Of a stretch of DNA of 64,000 nt, positions 1 to 12,810 are shown piece after piece. A program made the translations under genes and the position numbers. Source of the stretch: Lycocorax pyrrhopterus obiensis (Eukaryota > Chordata > Aves > Passeriformes > Paradisaeidae); NCBI GenBank assembly GCA_014706295.1, contig JACSVZ010000006.1, forward strand, positions 29,425,629 to 29,489,628, in the 5' to 3' direction. Position 1 is the stretch's first letter. Every line of letters begins with the position of its first letter. Below the pieces are notes generated by a model, which worked only from the letters and a program-made list of their open reading frames with translations, was not told where the DNA came from and did no database searches.

Positions 1-2837
1 AAATGTGTTTAATGTTTGACACTTTTGATTCTCTCTTGCTGTGATGTGCTGGCATTGCAACTTTTGTTGACACTTTCATGTGGAGTGCCAGCTGTGCTAC
101 CAAGATAGCTGAAATAATCTTTCTTTTAAGTGAAATCCTTTTCTAAAAAGTAAATAATGGCAAATTAAAATGGACATCTACAACTACTTTTTAGAAAGTT
201 TCCCAGTCCTACTGTGGAGGTGGTAAATATAAACATAAAAGGATGGAAATGCTTGTTTGTTTGTTTGTCCACCTATTTGGTATTACAGTTCAAGCTGGTA
301 TTTATCCTCTGTAAAGCTTGTTATTCATTGTTTTCCTTTTTAACTGGTTTAAACTAACACATCTGAGTCTTCTGGATCTTTTTGCTGCCATTTTTCATTC
401 CTGTGTAATATTTTTATTTTAACATAATGGGCTGCTCATACAGACAAACCCTTGGCTTATGTAGACATAGTGTTATCTATGACTGCATCTTTACAGAAAC
501 TAATGCAATATTGTAACTGCTTGCTTCACTTTAAATGCAAGCTTAAAGTGAAGTGTAACTTAGTTTTTTTCCGGATTTTGTACATTTTATGTTTCTGTGT
601 TGTATACGGTAGAGCAAAAGGCTGGCTCCTCTTCTTACCCTATAACCCTCATGTTAAAAGCTGTACTGGTTTACCCAATATATATGACGAGGAAAACATC
701 TGTATGTAAAAAATGAAACTTGTACTTACAGTAAGTAGTTTGGAAGTAACATTTTACAACTGTTCTGAGGAAAATTTTGTTAATTGAGAGAGTGCAGGAT
801 CTTGTGCTGTGAGAGGTTCCTGTTCACAGCACTGTCCAGAAGCACAGTGGTAACAGGTAAAGGTGATGGAGGTTAAATGTGTAAAGTGAACCAGAGATTT
901 TCTATACAAAGACTGGTAAGATTGACATAGCTTTTTTTGGAAGTTGGAAAAATGGTTGAACACACAGTGAATTGTTTCAAAGTGAACGCTGCAAGAGAAA
1001 AGCTAATGCAGTAGGGTTAAAATGTGTATCTCATGAGATAAAACCAACTCACATCTGTTTCCTCTTTTCTCTGTGCTTTGTGTGTGTCTTTGTTGATGTG
1101 GTTGTCCAGAAAGAGAGGTAAAGGACTAGAGATAAGAAACTGCTTTCCCAATCAATTTTTTTAAAAAAACCTTGATTACTTGAAAAATGCTTCAGAATTA
1201 GAACTTGTGCTGTTGGAATTAAAGCTTCAGGAAGGAAAGTATTCTTGGTGAAGACAATGATTTTTTTATTAATTTATCTTTTTAGGTGTTGACTACATAG
1301 AAAAGTATGCATAAAGTCTGAACGATTGGAGGTGTCTGGATCAGTTTTATGAGCCTGGGAGAGGTGGAAATGACTTTGCAGAAAGGAGAGGACCAAGTTA
1401 AGACATTAGATGTTTCTGAAGGACTTGCTGCTAGCAGAGATGAACAAGCAAACTGGAAAACTCTGTTATAAATTTCTGTGTTGATTCTGAAATACTACAT
1501 TAAAGCTGTATTTAGAAAATACACAAGTTCTTAAATTGCTAAAATACATTGTCCTATACAATAAAATATTCTTAATGATAACTAAAGAAACTGTCTTCCC
1601 TGGCAAATTACTGAGAAGTGCTAAGGTTTGTTTTAAATTTGATAAAATTTGCAAGAATTTAAAGAGCTGTTTGAAAAATGCATTTGAATTAGTAGATTAT
1701 TAGTCATCTGGTTTCATGGAAGCTATTTTTAGAATGACTTCATGAATTTATGAACACACAAGCATTCCTATTGCTTTGCTTTAATCTTGCTGGATGCTTT
1801 TCCGTATTGTGGACATTCATGACAGCCTTCACAACTGAGGAGATAAAGAGAAAACACTGGACTGTCTAATTTGAAAATGAGATGAAGAACAACACCGTAA
1901 CTTTCACCCATATCTCACACTTAGAAGCTGACTATATTTGAAAAGCCTGCTTTTATGATTTTAATTCTGGTGCTGAACAGTACCTTTATTTAAAGTGAAG
2001 TAAAAAAAGTTCTGGATTGTGAAGTAGCAACAAGACACCAGAGAAGGACTGTATGCATAGTAAGAGAAAATAATAATTGACTCTTTCCACAGCATTTGAG
2101 ATAATATATTTGTATTAACATACGTGCGTTTTCTGTTCCTAATCCTTTCAATGCTTTTTATATATCTTATATACAAATATGAGGTAGCTTAAACTATTAA
2201 AAAAATTAAAGGAATCAGAGTAATTCACTTTGAAATATATTGCTTGGCTTTTTATTATACAATTTTTTGCGACTGAAACACGTAGAAAGGGAACATTGGG
2301 TTTGCAATATTAAAAGCATTTCTCATAGAGGATAATGTTTGTTTTTGAGCTTTCAGGTGGGTGATTCAGCAGCTTAGTTAAACTACTGATGTGCAATTGG
2401 AGTAACTTTTTCTGTGGGTAAGTTTGTTATTACTGCTAAATCTGACACAGGGAAGGTCTCTGCTTAGATCAGCATACAAGCTTTCTTCTGGTTGAGCTTG
2501 AGTCTACTAAAAAGGATGCTGAAGACATACAAAAATATTGTAGTAATTTTACTCTTCTGTAATGCAAGGCTCTGTGATGCCTTAGCCCTGATTATTATTA
2601 AAGGATTTCAAGTCTTATATATCTATAATAGTTATTTACCTTTTTCTCCCTGTCTCATTTCCCCAGCTGAGTGTAGAAGTTATGGCAGTTGTGAGAAATT
2701 GTGGGAGATAAGAGTTGGGAGCACAATCTGATTGATAGTTTATCCCAAAGCTCAGCCCTGCTTTTATTATTCCTGGCAGATGTGTAGCTGATGTGCCCGT
2801 AGAAGTCTTTAGTGCTGGGGACTCTACAACTTCCGGC

Positions 2838-2857
2838 TTTTTTTTTTTTTTTTTTTT
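2838..2857 (+). repeat. Poly(T), 20 bases
   Basis: Uninterrupted T20, the longest homopolymer in the window. Other T runs of 12-15 bases: 4852-4866, 18605-18619, 22177-22188, 30049-30062, 55428-55439 and 62465-62476. The only comparable A runs are 49967-49979 (A13) and the one inside 54690-54781. Confidence 0.95.
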
Positions 2858-5800
2858 CCCAAAGATCTAAACTAAATTTCTGTGTGTTCAAGGCCTACAT
2901 TTTTGAGACTGTTATTTCTTGTCCTCATCATGACCATAAAGAACAGCTTATTGTTCGGTTGGTTGGGATTTTTTTTTTTTTAATAAATAGAAGCAACTGT
3001 GTATTTTTTTTAAGGCTTCAAGTATTAAATATCATAATTTTTCTGAGATAATCTTCAGTCCTGAACATACTTTTCTGCTTTATTTGAAATTAACTGGGAT
3101 AGATTGGCACTATCTCCTTGTTTCTGCACCATGTGTTTTTGTTTTCCTTTAGGTTTTCGTAGTGAGCCTGTCTTGTTTATTCACAGCTATTGATTGTTAC
3201 CATGTTGCAGCTAGAATGGCATCTTCCACTTCAAAATGTCTTTCTTATCTGATTTCTGGTAGTGGTTCACCATAAAGGTAGAAATTCTCACCCATTCAGA
3301 GCTAGAGCCAACAAAACCTACTGTCCTTGGTCTTTGCTCCAAAATTGAAAGAGTACTTCTTAGTTTCTTACTCTGTCTCTTGGTGCTGTTTTCAGTGATC
3401 TGTAGCATTCTTCTGATCAATGTTCTGCATGCATATTTAATTGAAAGAAATATTAGGAAACACGGTAGAGCAAGTGGAGAAAAAGAAAAGAGGAAAAAAG
3501 ATGTGTGGTAAATGGGGCGTATTCAGCATATATTCAATTTCACATATAGTTTAATAAATAAATTCTTCCTTTTTCAGGATCTCTGATACTATTTAAAAAA
3601 CACAGTGATAATTAAAACTCAAGTTTCTTCTCTTGGTCTACTGAAATTCTGTTTAACATTAAACTTGAATATACAGCCTTCTTGATCTTGTAATTGTGAA
3701 AATTTTGGTTTTGGTCTCCAGACTGTGGAGCACTGCATGTTTTTGCTTTTGAGACAGGATGCATGAAAGTGTTTGGCAGTTATACCAAATACAGACTCCT
3801 CTTTAAAAACCTTATTAAAAATTGAGATGTGGCAAAGGTTGAATCTGTGGAGGGAAACTCAGGCCTGACTGTAGATTTGCCTTCAAGCCATTTTAAAGAT
3901 GTATTTTAAGTGGAGATGTTATATCCATTTGTGTAATTGGGCATTTTAACTATTGTTTCAGTAGAGAGAGAAAAGGTTTTTTCCAAACTATGCTTAAAGC
4001 TTTAAAATAAATGTTCTCAGTTTGAAGTGAAAGAACAGTGCTAGGGTCATGCTTGAAAATGTAAAATTCATTAAATGAAGTTCTAAATGTTTTTCTTTAC
4101 TCTGTCCTACAAAGAATGGGGACAGAGTATAGGATAAAAAAAAATGTTTGCAAGAATTCTTTATTTTCTGCAGTTTTTTCACAACCCCATAAAGCATCTA
4201 TATCCCTCTCTCGTTTATTTCTAATTGACTAAAGTTTTGCAGAAACTTGGCAAATTTGACTAGTAGTTTTGATTTTAACCAATCTGTATAGAAAACTTCA
4301 GTGACAGCATACAGTAAGTTGAATAAAGGATGCTTATAGTGGCCTGATAGCATTTTGTGATTGGATTACTGAAACTTTTCTGTCCCAGATGTCTCTGTTT
4401 GGCATCCTTGCTGTCATAAGACAGATCAGTGACATAATCGATCTTTTCCCCTGTTCTGTTCTATAACCGTTTATACAGCACATCCTGTGCAGCCACATGG
4501 AAAATACAGATTGTATCTGCTTGAGCTCTACGTGCTCTGGAAAAATCAGTCAGTAAAATTAGAGTGGGAAAGCACTGGGTTTTCTTGGATATTGGTTTGG
4601 GTCTTCAGATTTATTATCTTCATTTTTAAAATTGTTGTCAAGGTCACATTTTATTGGCTAAGATAATGGTCAGAACTAAAGAAGGAACTTTACCTGGTAT
4701 TTGGTTTAGGCCTTGTTCTCTTGCTCTAATAAATCTGAAAGCAGTTATAATTAAAAAAATAATTGTTTTCTTTTTATCTATGCTATGAGTTTTTATAAAA
4801 ATATATAATATCTTCTTCATTGTTTGTGTATATCCAATGTAATAGCTATTCTTTTTTTTTTTTTTTGTTACAACTTTCAAGAATGAGGGATTGCCATGAA
4901 ACAAATGGAAAGATATTTTATAGTAAACCCGAAAGCTACATTTCGGACAGGGAAAGTCATATTTTTCTGTATGATTATCACGAGTCCTTCATATTCTAAA
5001 ATAGATAAACAAATTGATACATGCATTGAGTGGATTGCTTCTGACAGAATTCAAAAAAAGGCCAGGCATTAATTTGGTTACAGAAAATAGTCCCATGATA
5101 TGGAAAAGATTTGTACCCTTGCCACTGCAGGCTTCTTCATGAAAACACTCTTCTTCCTGAGTGCTAAAGTAGTGGCAGGACTTGAATCATTTCTCTGGAC
5201 AGACTGTTCTTCCATCTAATAGGATTTACTATTAGGATTTTACTTTCTTCTGATGATTGTATCTGATAATACCATTCTGGAATACCCCAAGTTCATAATC
5301 TCTTCTTAAGCAGTTGCAGTCCTTAGCCTAATTATGCCATTCCATTAATTTTTCTCATTCTTTGCTGTTGAATGTAAAGCAACTAATTTTTGAATTTCAA
5401 ATGAACTGGTCATTAAGCTTAGCAGAGTTTGGCTGTGTTGCGTAGAACATTTTGTATATCAAGTTCATAACATAAGTGGTAATTACAGTTCTGCAGTCCC
5501 TCTGTGGAATGACATTTTGAGCTCACAGAGCTGCTCAAGGTTATGGGCTGTAGCATCTGCTGCTTGAAGGATGGAAACCATTTTCTACTTGGCTTTTAGT
5601 TTGGCTTTTTCATAGTTTCAAATCACTATTGCTGTCTTCTCTGCTATTACAAAATTAGCATGTTCAGTTGCTTTCCTCATCCAATTGTCTTAAAAGGGCC
5701 AGTTATGAAAGAGTCTGCTGAATCTTGGATATTGACATTTCTGTTTATCTTTTTGACATTTTGTTGTGTATGTGTTCATGTCTGAGCCATGTGAATATCT

Positions 5801-8800
5801 CTTCAATGGAGATTTTTGGGCTTGTCAAGCAAAAGTGTCAGTAATATTGTAAAATTCCCATTTATAGTTTAAGGTTCATTTCTGGGGTTTATTTTATAAT
5901 TTATACTAAGCATTTTTGTCAGCTTGATTGTTTTATGAAGTCTTTTGATACTTAGCCTATTTTTCATGAAAAAAAATGATAGTTGTTCACGTAATTAATT
6001 AGCTAATTCCCTTTATACTTTCCTATTTTCAGGTCATACATACATATACACATTCAGGCTTTTTCACACATTTTGTTCCTTAGATCATGTCAGTGGCAGG
6101 GCTGCATTCTGAATCTAAAGTTAGGCCTTTAACTCAAAACTTTGCTGTCCTGCAAGAGTCTGTTTAGAATAATGAATTGGTATATTGCAGTGGTTTTTCT
6201 GCACTATGCTGAGGAATATGGTTATTTTAACAGTAAAGTATTAGATATTTTTGGTTGGTGCTACTTAAACTTTCCTTCATAATTGTAGCTGCTTTGTTTT
6301 TGTTTGCTGCAGTGGTTCAAATTATTACTTAAAATATTTTGTTCTTTTTACTTCTCTTACTTATCAAGTCCCTATGACCCTCTTCTATTTTCGATAGTAA
6401 ACTGCAGTGAAATATAAATTACATTTAATCCATAATTAGTAGATTCACTGGGATACTGATACACTAAAAATATGAAACTTAAAATTGTTTTTATTTTTAA
6501 CCCTAATAAAGTATTTTATTGTAGATCTTTGTCTTTCTATAAAAGACATAGCTAGAGATTCAGATTCTTAAAAGGAGATTAATGTAGAGGGTGAGAAGGC
6601 TGAGCAGACAGAATGTTTAGAGAGAGTTCCTTTCTCTGATCTATTTTTCAAGATTATCTGACAGTATAAAGAAGGTATTTGAGTACGAGTAGAAATCTGT
6701 TCTGACTGACACAGGTAATGCTCTTCTAGATACCCTAGGAGTTGCAGGGCTAGGGCTACATACAGTGAAGGAGTAAATTGGCTGTATCTACATGTGTTTA
6801 GGTGTCTTTCCGAAAAGAGGAATTCAAGCTACAGTTAGGTGAGGGAATTGTAGAGCAATTTAATTAACAGGAGTAGAGCACCTCATCATAGGTCACAGTA
6901 CCAGCACTCTGCATAGGCAGTGGTCTTGAACTAGGGAATACAAAATGCAAAAGGATGGTTCTGAAATCTTACCATTTTCCAGAATTTGGATGCTTAAGTC
7001 AAAATGGTAAAGGCTGTGCTATTCAGAATATGTGCTGGTAAAGTATTGTGTAGACTTCATGTACAGGAGGAGAAGGTAGTGGTGATGATTGTATACTGAT
7101 TCTTCAGTGAGGATTATGTTCACGGTCCTTAAAAATAATAACAATTTAAAAAGCAAAATAAGAATATAATAGCTTGATTAGAGTAGTGTTTTCTTTTTCT
7201 TTCACCACATGGTGATGTATTTAAGGTGATGTGGTTAAGGTGATATATACTCTGGTTTCTGTTCAGATCATGTAAGGTGGTACAAGCATGCGTATTGATT
7301 ATGGTTTACATGATAGGTTTCAGGGATTTCTGAGATGTGGGACCTGAATACTTCCACGTGGATGAGGATGATATTGAATATACTTCCCCCTACTTGAGTC
7401 AGACAGTGAAATTTAGAAGAGTGCACAAACTCATGCAGAAATAAGTGGGTTTTGTTTTCAAGTGAATCCTCTGTGATGCCTTTTACCAGGATGTTTTCAG
7501 ATATCAGGTGTTTTCAGATGATGCCTAAGGGAACTAAGGCACTTGCTGCCTTCTTTATCTGACTCTTAAGTGGGGCTATAACTTGATCTCACAGCCAAAT
7601 CTGACATGTTTAAGTATAGGGCACTTTCAGAGGTCTAGAGATCATTGAGAATTCTTTCTCCTCCATTACTGCCATTTCTGTGCAACTTAAAAGTTGGATG
7701 TGAAGCAGAATTACTTGTTTGTACTCTTGATAGCTGATGGCTCAGCTCTAAAACATTTCAGTGGAAACTTTTTCCGTTTTTCTGTTCTATGCCTGATTTC
7801 TACTAAAGCTTCCAAATGAAATGGAAAGTGAATGACAGGAATTTCATAGGAATTTCAAGAAGAATGTCAATCCTAGGAAGTTCAATCTAAAATTGAAGAT
7901 GTAGGACTGTTAAGCCTCTTACTTGTCCACAGCTGGTGGATTTAGTTAGCGACAATGTGACAGCGCATAGAGGAGGTGAGCCAGGAATTGTTACGAAAAG
8001 GACAAGAATGGTGCATTAATGCTGAAGTTATTCTGTAAATATTTTCCTTCTGTTGTGAGATACTTTTTCTTCTGAGCTAGGTGTGGATGGAAGCTCTTGT
8101 CTAAGTTTTCTTCAGATCTTGCTTTATTGCTAGCAGTGTGGTAACTTCATTAGTGGGCACTTTGTTTAGAAGCAAAGATAAAGTTATTAATATCTGCTGG
8201 ACAGACTCTAGATATTATAATTGGTTTTTATTTCCTTCATGCTTTTTTTGGTTTGGGGTGATACCAAAATTGGCCAGAGAATAAATAACCTTTCTAGCAC
8301 AATTTGAAGTATTAGAAAGCGGGCATTCTTTATTACAGAGCTGCACACATCTGGAAGATTTGTCCTCTAATTGAATGTGTATCATGAAATTTTACAACGG
8401 GGTATTTATTCCATCATGACCATACATAGTCATTATTACATCCTTCCAAGCTAATTTATAAACATCACTTTTCCTAGAACTAATTTACATGCCTCTGCCC
8501 CTTACTGAAAGTCTTTTTATGGTCTTAGAGGGTCATCAAAAGGTGGTTGTTCACTGAGAGCTCCCAAAATTGTTAGTGACCTTGCCTTGAACTTCCCTTA
8601 GGGCATGCACTGTTTTTGCTTGTTACATAACTGCCACAAAACCACTTAGGTTTCTCATTACCTGTCTTTCCACTGGTTCCAGCTACATTTACAATCCTCT
8701 GTCTACTTCTACATTCTTTATCTAATTTGCTAGTTAGTCTTTAAACTCAATTTTGCAACTCCAAGGGATCTGAAAATTTCTCTTCTCCTTGTTATCTGTT

Positions 8801-8896
8801 GGGGCATTGTTAATAATTTTCCACTTCAAATGCGTTGTAAGCTTTTTCATTTTTTTGTTTTCTCTAAGCTGAATAAATCAGTCAATGGAGGTGTGG

Positions 8897-8923
8897 GTGT
8901 GTGTGCCTGTATATGCACACACA
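8897..8923. repeat. GT/AC inverted repeat
   Basis: TGTGTGTGC at 8898-8906 pairs with GCACACACA at 8915-8923 around an 8-base loop. An outer GTGGGT (8893-8898) also complements ACCCAC at 8931-8936. Confidence 0.85.
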
Positions 8924-9967
8924 TATATGTACCCACATTGGTTTGCCTTGGCCTAGTTGACATAGCATTTGCCTTGGTGTTGATACCTGTGGGTTTTTGT
9001 CCTGTAACTCTAGATGCTATAAATGATCAAAGTGCTTTAACCAGACTTCATGGAGAATGTAGCTCTCAGTGTAAAACTTTAAACTAAAATGCCCTCATGT
9101 AACTGCATGTTGGTTTGTGAGGCTGCTAACATAATGCAATTTCTTTAAAAGTAGTAGTTACCTGAAGTTCTGCTTTAGTACATAAAGAAGTACAGTCCTC
9201 ATCTGATTTAACATCTTGTATTTTAGCCCATTCAGTGCACAGAAACAAAGCTTTCTTAAGTCATTGTGTGCTATGAACTTGTAACATTCACAATAGGAGT
9301 TAAATTTTCAATTAAATGTGACATCTCAGTGTTTTCTACAGTAGAATTTTGGTTAAAGCACATCTGGGAATCTGATACAGTGGGAGCAGTTGATATTAAT
9401 TTGATTTCTGGGAAATTTTATGCTGCTTCACATAAAGTACCCTGAACACTTGTCTGTCTGCTCCTCTGGGTGTTTGGATCCTGTTAAGATGATCTTCATT
9501 ATTGTTTTAATTCAAAAAGCTCCTACTTTGAAGTATATCAGTTGTTTTCCCCCTCTAGAGCATTGTTTGTGGTCTGAACTATCCTCTTACACCAACAAAG
9601 AGATTTGGAGAATGTTGCAGAATTCACTGGGCCGCAGAGGAGTGACAGGAGGGAAGATAATTTTCTAGCTGAATGATGATCATTTGAAAGAGGAAAGTCC
9701 TGGGTTCCCACAGCTATTTATACATTTAATCCAATAACTGTTCAGTGTAAAACATTGTAATACAATCTGTTCAAGTAGGTTTACTTGTCCACCATCTGGA
9801 CATGAGTACTGCCTGCCAAACCAGTTGGGAGGGCAGCGAAAGAAATCAAGGTTACTTTAAAGTAGTGAGGGCTTCTTAGGATAACCTCGGTACACTTGCT
9901 TTCTCCGTTTAAGCAGCTATCACCTTCTCAGTTGTAACTTTCTGTGACAGCAGAGGTGGCTGAAGGA

Positions 9968-9994
9968 AGAGTGCACTAAGTATAGAGTGCACTA
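9968..9994 (+). repeat. 11-bp direct repeat, period 16
   Basis: AGAGTGCACTA is duplicated at 9968-9978 and 9984-9994. Confidence 0.85.
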
Positions 9995-12792
9995 TGCCCA
10001 GTGCTCAAAGAGCCAGCCCTGGAATATTTAAAGATAGTAGAGGCCTTGGTGGGAGCATAAAGGTGCTCAAATCTGCATTTTGCTTTCGGTATTCCATGCT
10101 GTTTGGATATTACAAGAATGTAGAGCAAGGGGAGATTACACAAAATCTAAGTATGTTTTGTAAGTGCCTGGTGGCAGGCAGGAGAAGCTTGTTCACCTTT
10201 AGAACTGCCCACTCTGGTTTCAATTTCTGTTTGCTGTAGATACAAATTCCTCGGTTAACTACTCTGTGTGGATTAATCTAAGTGCCTTGTTACTTCTAAA
10301 GATACCAAGCAAAAGAGAGTATAGCACAAGATTGTAATGATTTCATCTATAGGTGCTCAAACACCACATTATTTGACTTTGTTTTAATGAAATAATAAAT
10401 GAGAGGAGAGGCACTAAAACCGATTAATTTTAGTGCAAAATATTTTATACTGTAGAAAACGTATTAGCAAGTGGGCTACGCCAGAAAGCAGTGAAGCCTA
10501 AAGTCACCCCTCTCTAGAATTCTGTTATGTTACTATTGGGGCTTTAGCCAGCTGTAGGGCCGTCAGTGGCAGTACTGATGAAGATGGTCCCACCTATGTA
10601 AGAACTGAATATTTCCCTCCTTATCCCCTTCATAAGGTTAGGATAGATATGATGGCAGCTTAGGTGTGTTCATTTTACAAGAGCCTCAGGTGGGTAATGT
10701 TAGATAGGTTGTAAGTTCAAGTATATATTGCACATTCAGATGACATGTAGAATCATAGAAAATAGAACTTTAATTGCATTTTTTTTGTCCCACCATATTA
10801 AAGTGCCATATAATTATGGTTGTGTTAGTGTATTCATCTATCAGCATGTATCTTAAGTGATTCAAAAATCTAGCTGAAGCTGTTCAGTTATAGCAACGTC
10901 AGTTTTTTTGAGCAATGAATGCATTGTGCTGTCATGCAGAACTCATGCTTGCTTGGCTGTGAGGGAGAGAATTACAAGTTCATTAGCTGATACAGCAGCT
11001 TTGTTTTCAAAACTAATTTGATGTCTTTACTTCTCCCAAGTGAAAATGGAACTTTTCCTGAATCTAATGAACTGTTTTGATAGTAAAAATGTTCTGGAGG
11101 AAACACATTTTCACTCGAGTCTTTATGGTGAATCTTGAGTCTACAAAGAATTAGAAAAGTATGCTTTAAAAATGGGCTTAGAGAGACAATTTAGTTGGTT
11201 TCCATCATTAGAACTATAGTCACTTTTTCTGAGAAGGAAAAATGCATAGAATTAGAAATTTGATTTCATGTTAATTTTAGAAGCTAATTTCAGAAGGTAA
11301 AAATTTAGACTTCATGATATTATGAGAATGTTTTTATGAGAATGAAATATAATTTTGGTAAACACATCATATTTTTATTTTTCTAATGTAGACATTAAGT
11401 CCACCTCCAGTTTCTTCAGTGTGAGTTTTTGAGTTATTCACTATAAGGTACCTGAATTTTTAATATTCAACATAGAAAATAATGCTGAGTATTAGTGTTT
11501 AAAATGCAGTTTCTTAACATATTTAAACCATTAGGTTTTGCATTCAAGTTTCCTGACTGCTTGTACAGTCATGATTTAATATTCCACAATGAACTTCTGC
11601 TTTAGTCTTATTAATCTCATTTTTTAAAATTTAGATAAAAATTATGTGCTGGTATCTCTGAATAGTTTTTCCTTAAACTACTCAGAAATAGATCTAAAAG
11701 TGCAAAGTAATTATTTTATATTAAAAGGATTAAGTGCTTTATCTGTCACTAGAGATTGTCTACCTCCTGTTGAACCACAGAATCCATTCATTAACTTGGC
11801 ACCATGCTATGTCCTTTCTCTTCTAATGAATTACTTACTGGGAAGATAGTATTCTGATTAAAGGAACTCCTGCTCAGGAAGCTGTAATACTTCTGTTTCT
11901 TAATGTACGGGTAAATGGCAAGTGTGCCAGAACCTCCTGTGGATGGCTGGGAGAGGTAAAAGGTTTTGTTGTTTGAAAATACTGAGATCCTAGGCACGAG
12001 GAAGAATGCTAAGCTTAGTGGTTCTATCATATTTACGTGTGTGTTTTTGCCTCCTGAGAAACAGAATTTGCTAGGAAACTCTGACAATAAAGTGACCAAT
12101 GAATGGATGGCACAATAAAATAAAACTATGGAGAGTAAATATCAGAGGTGGTAGAGAATTTATGAATAATCATGAGTAATCAAATGACAGTGAAATAATC
12201 TGAGACTAGATGGAGTCTCTCACAATGACCATGAGTCGTGATGAAAACTTTGAAGAAAGTATTAAGAGACATAGTACTCTGAAACATACATTAAAATAGG
12301 GGTAATGGCTGTAATATACAAATTGCCTAATTTTTGTAAGTGAAGCTTACACTTAATTAAATGTGATGCCTTTAAAACTTTTTCTACTGCATAGTTTTCT
12401 AACTTTTTTTAATTGCTTGCAAAATCTCTTTGCTGAAATGTTTTGTCATAAGAAAAAGAAGGAAAAGGATGGTTTTGCATATCTTGAAAAGAAAGAAGGA
12501 AAAATCAACAGTCTGAACTTGCATCCAAACTTTAGCGATTAAATAATTGTGTCATATGAACATTTCTTTGTTACAATTTGTCATTTCTGACAAGAAGAAA
12601 AAATGTGAATTTTCCTTAATATGAAGTAAGATTTTTATTAATTTCCATGCTCTGCTTTGGACCCTTCACTTTCTGGTCTGATAGTAGATTGTCCATTAAA
12701 TTGACTGGATCGTGTTGCTACTGTTAAGCATATAAAGTGCTGTACATATTTTTGATTGTCTTTGATAAGTACTGTTAATGTCTTAAAATTGT

Positions 12793-12810
12793 GCCTCTCT
12801 TTAGAGAGGC
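12793..12810. repeat. Perfect 8-bp inverted repeat
   Basis: GCCTCTCT, two-base centre TT, AGAGAGGC. Confidence 0.9.

Noticed and set aside
2838..2857. T20 as the tail of an antisense SINE or processed pseudogene
   Set aside because: Flanks show no retroposon body, target-site duplication or coding remnant; a plain homopolymer is the simpler reading.
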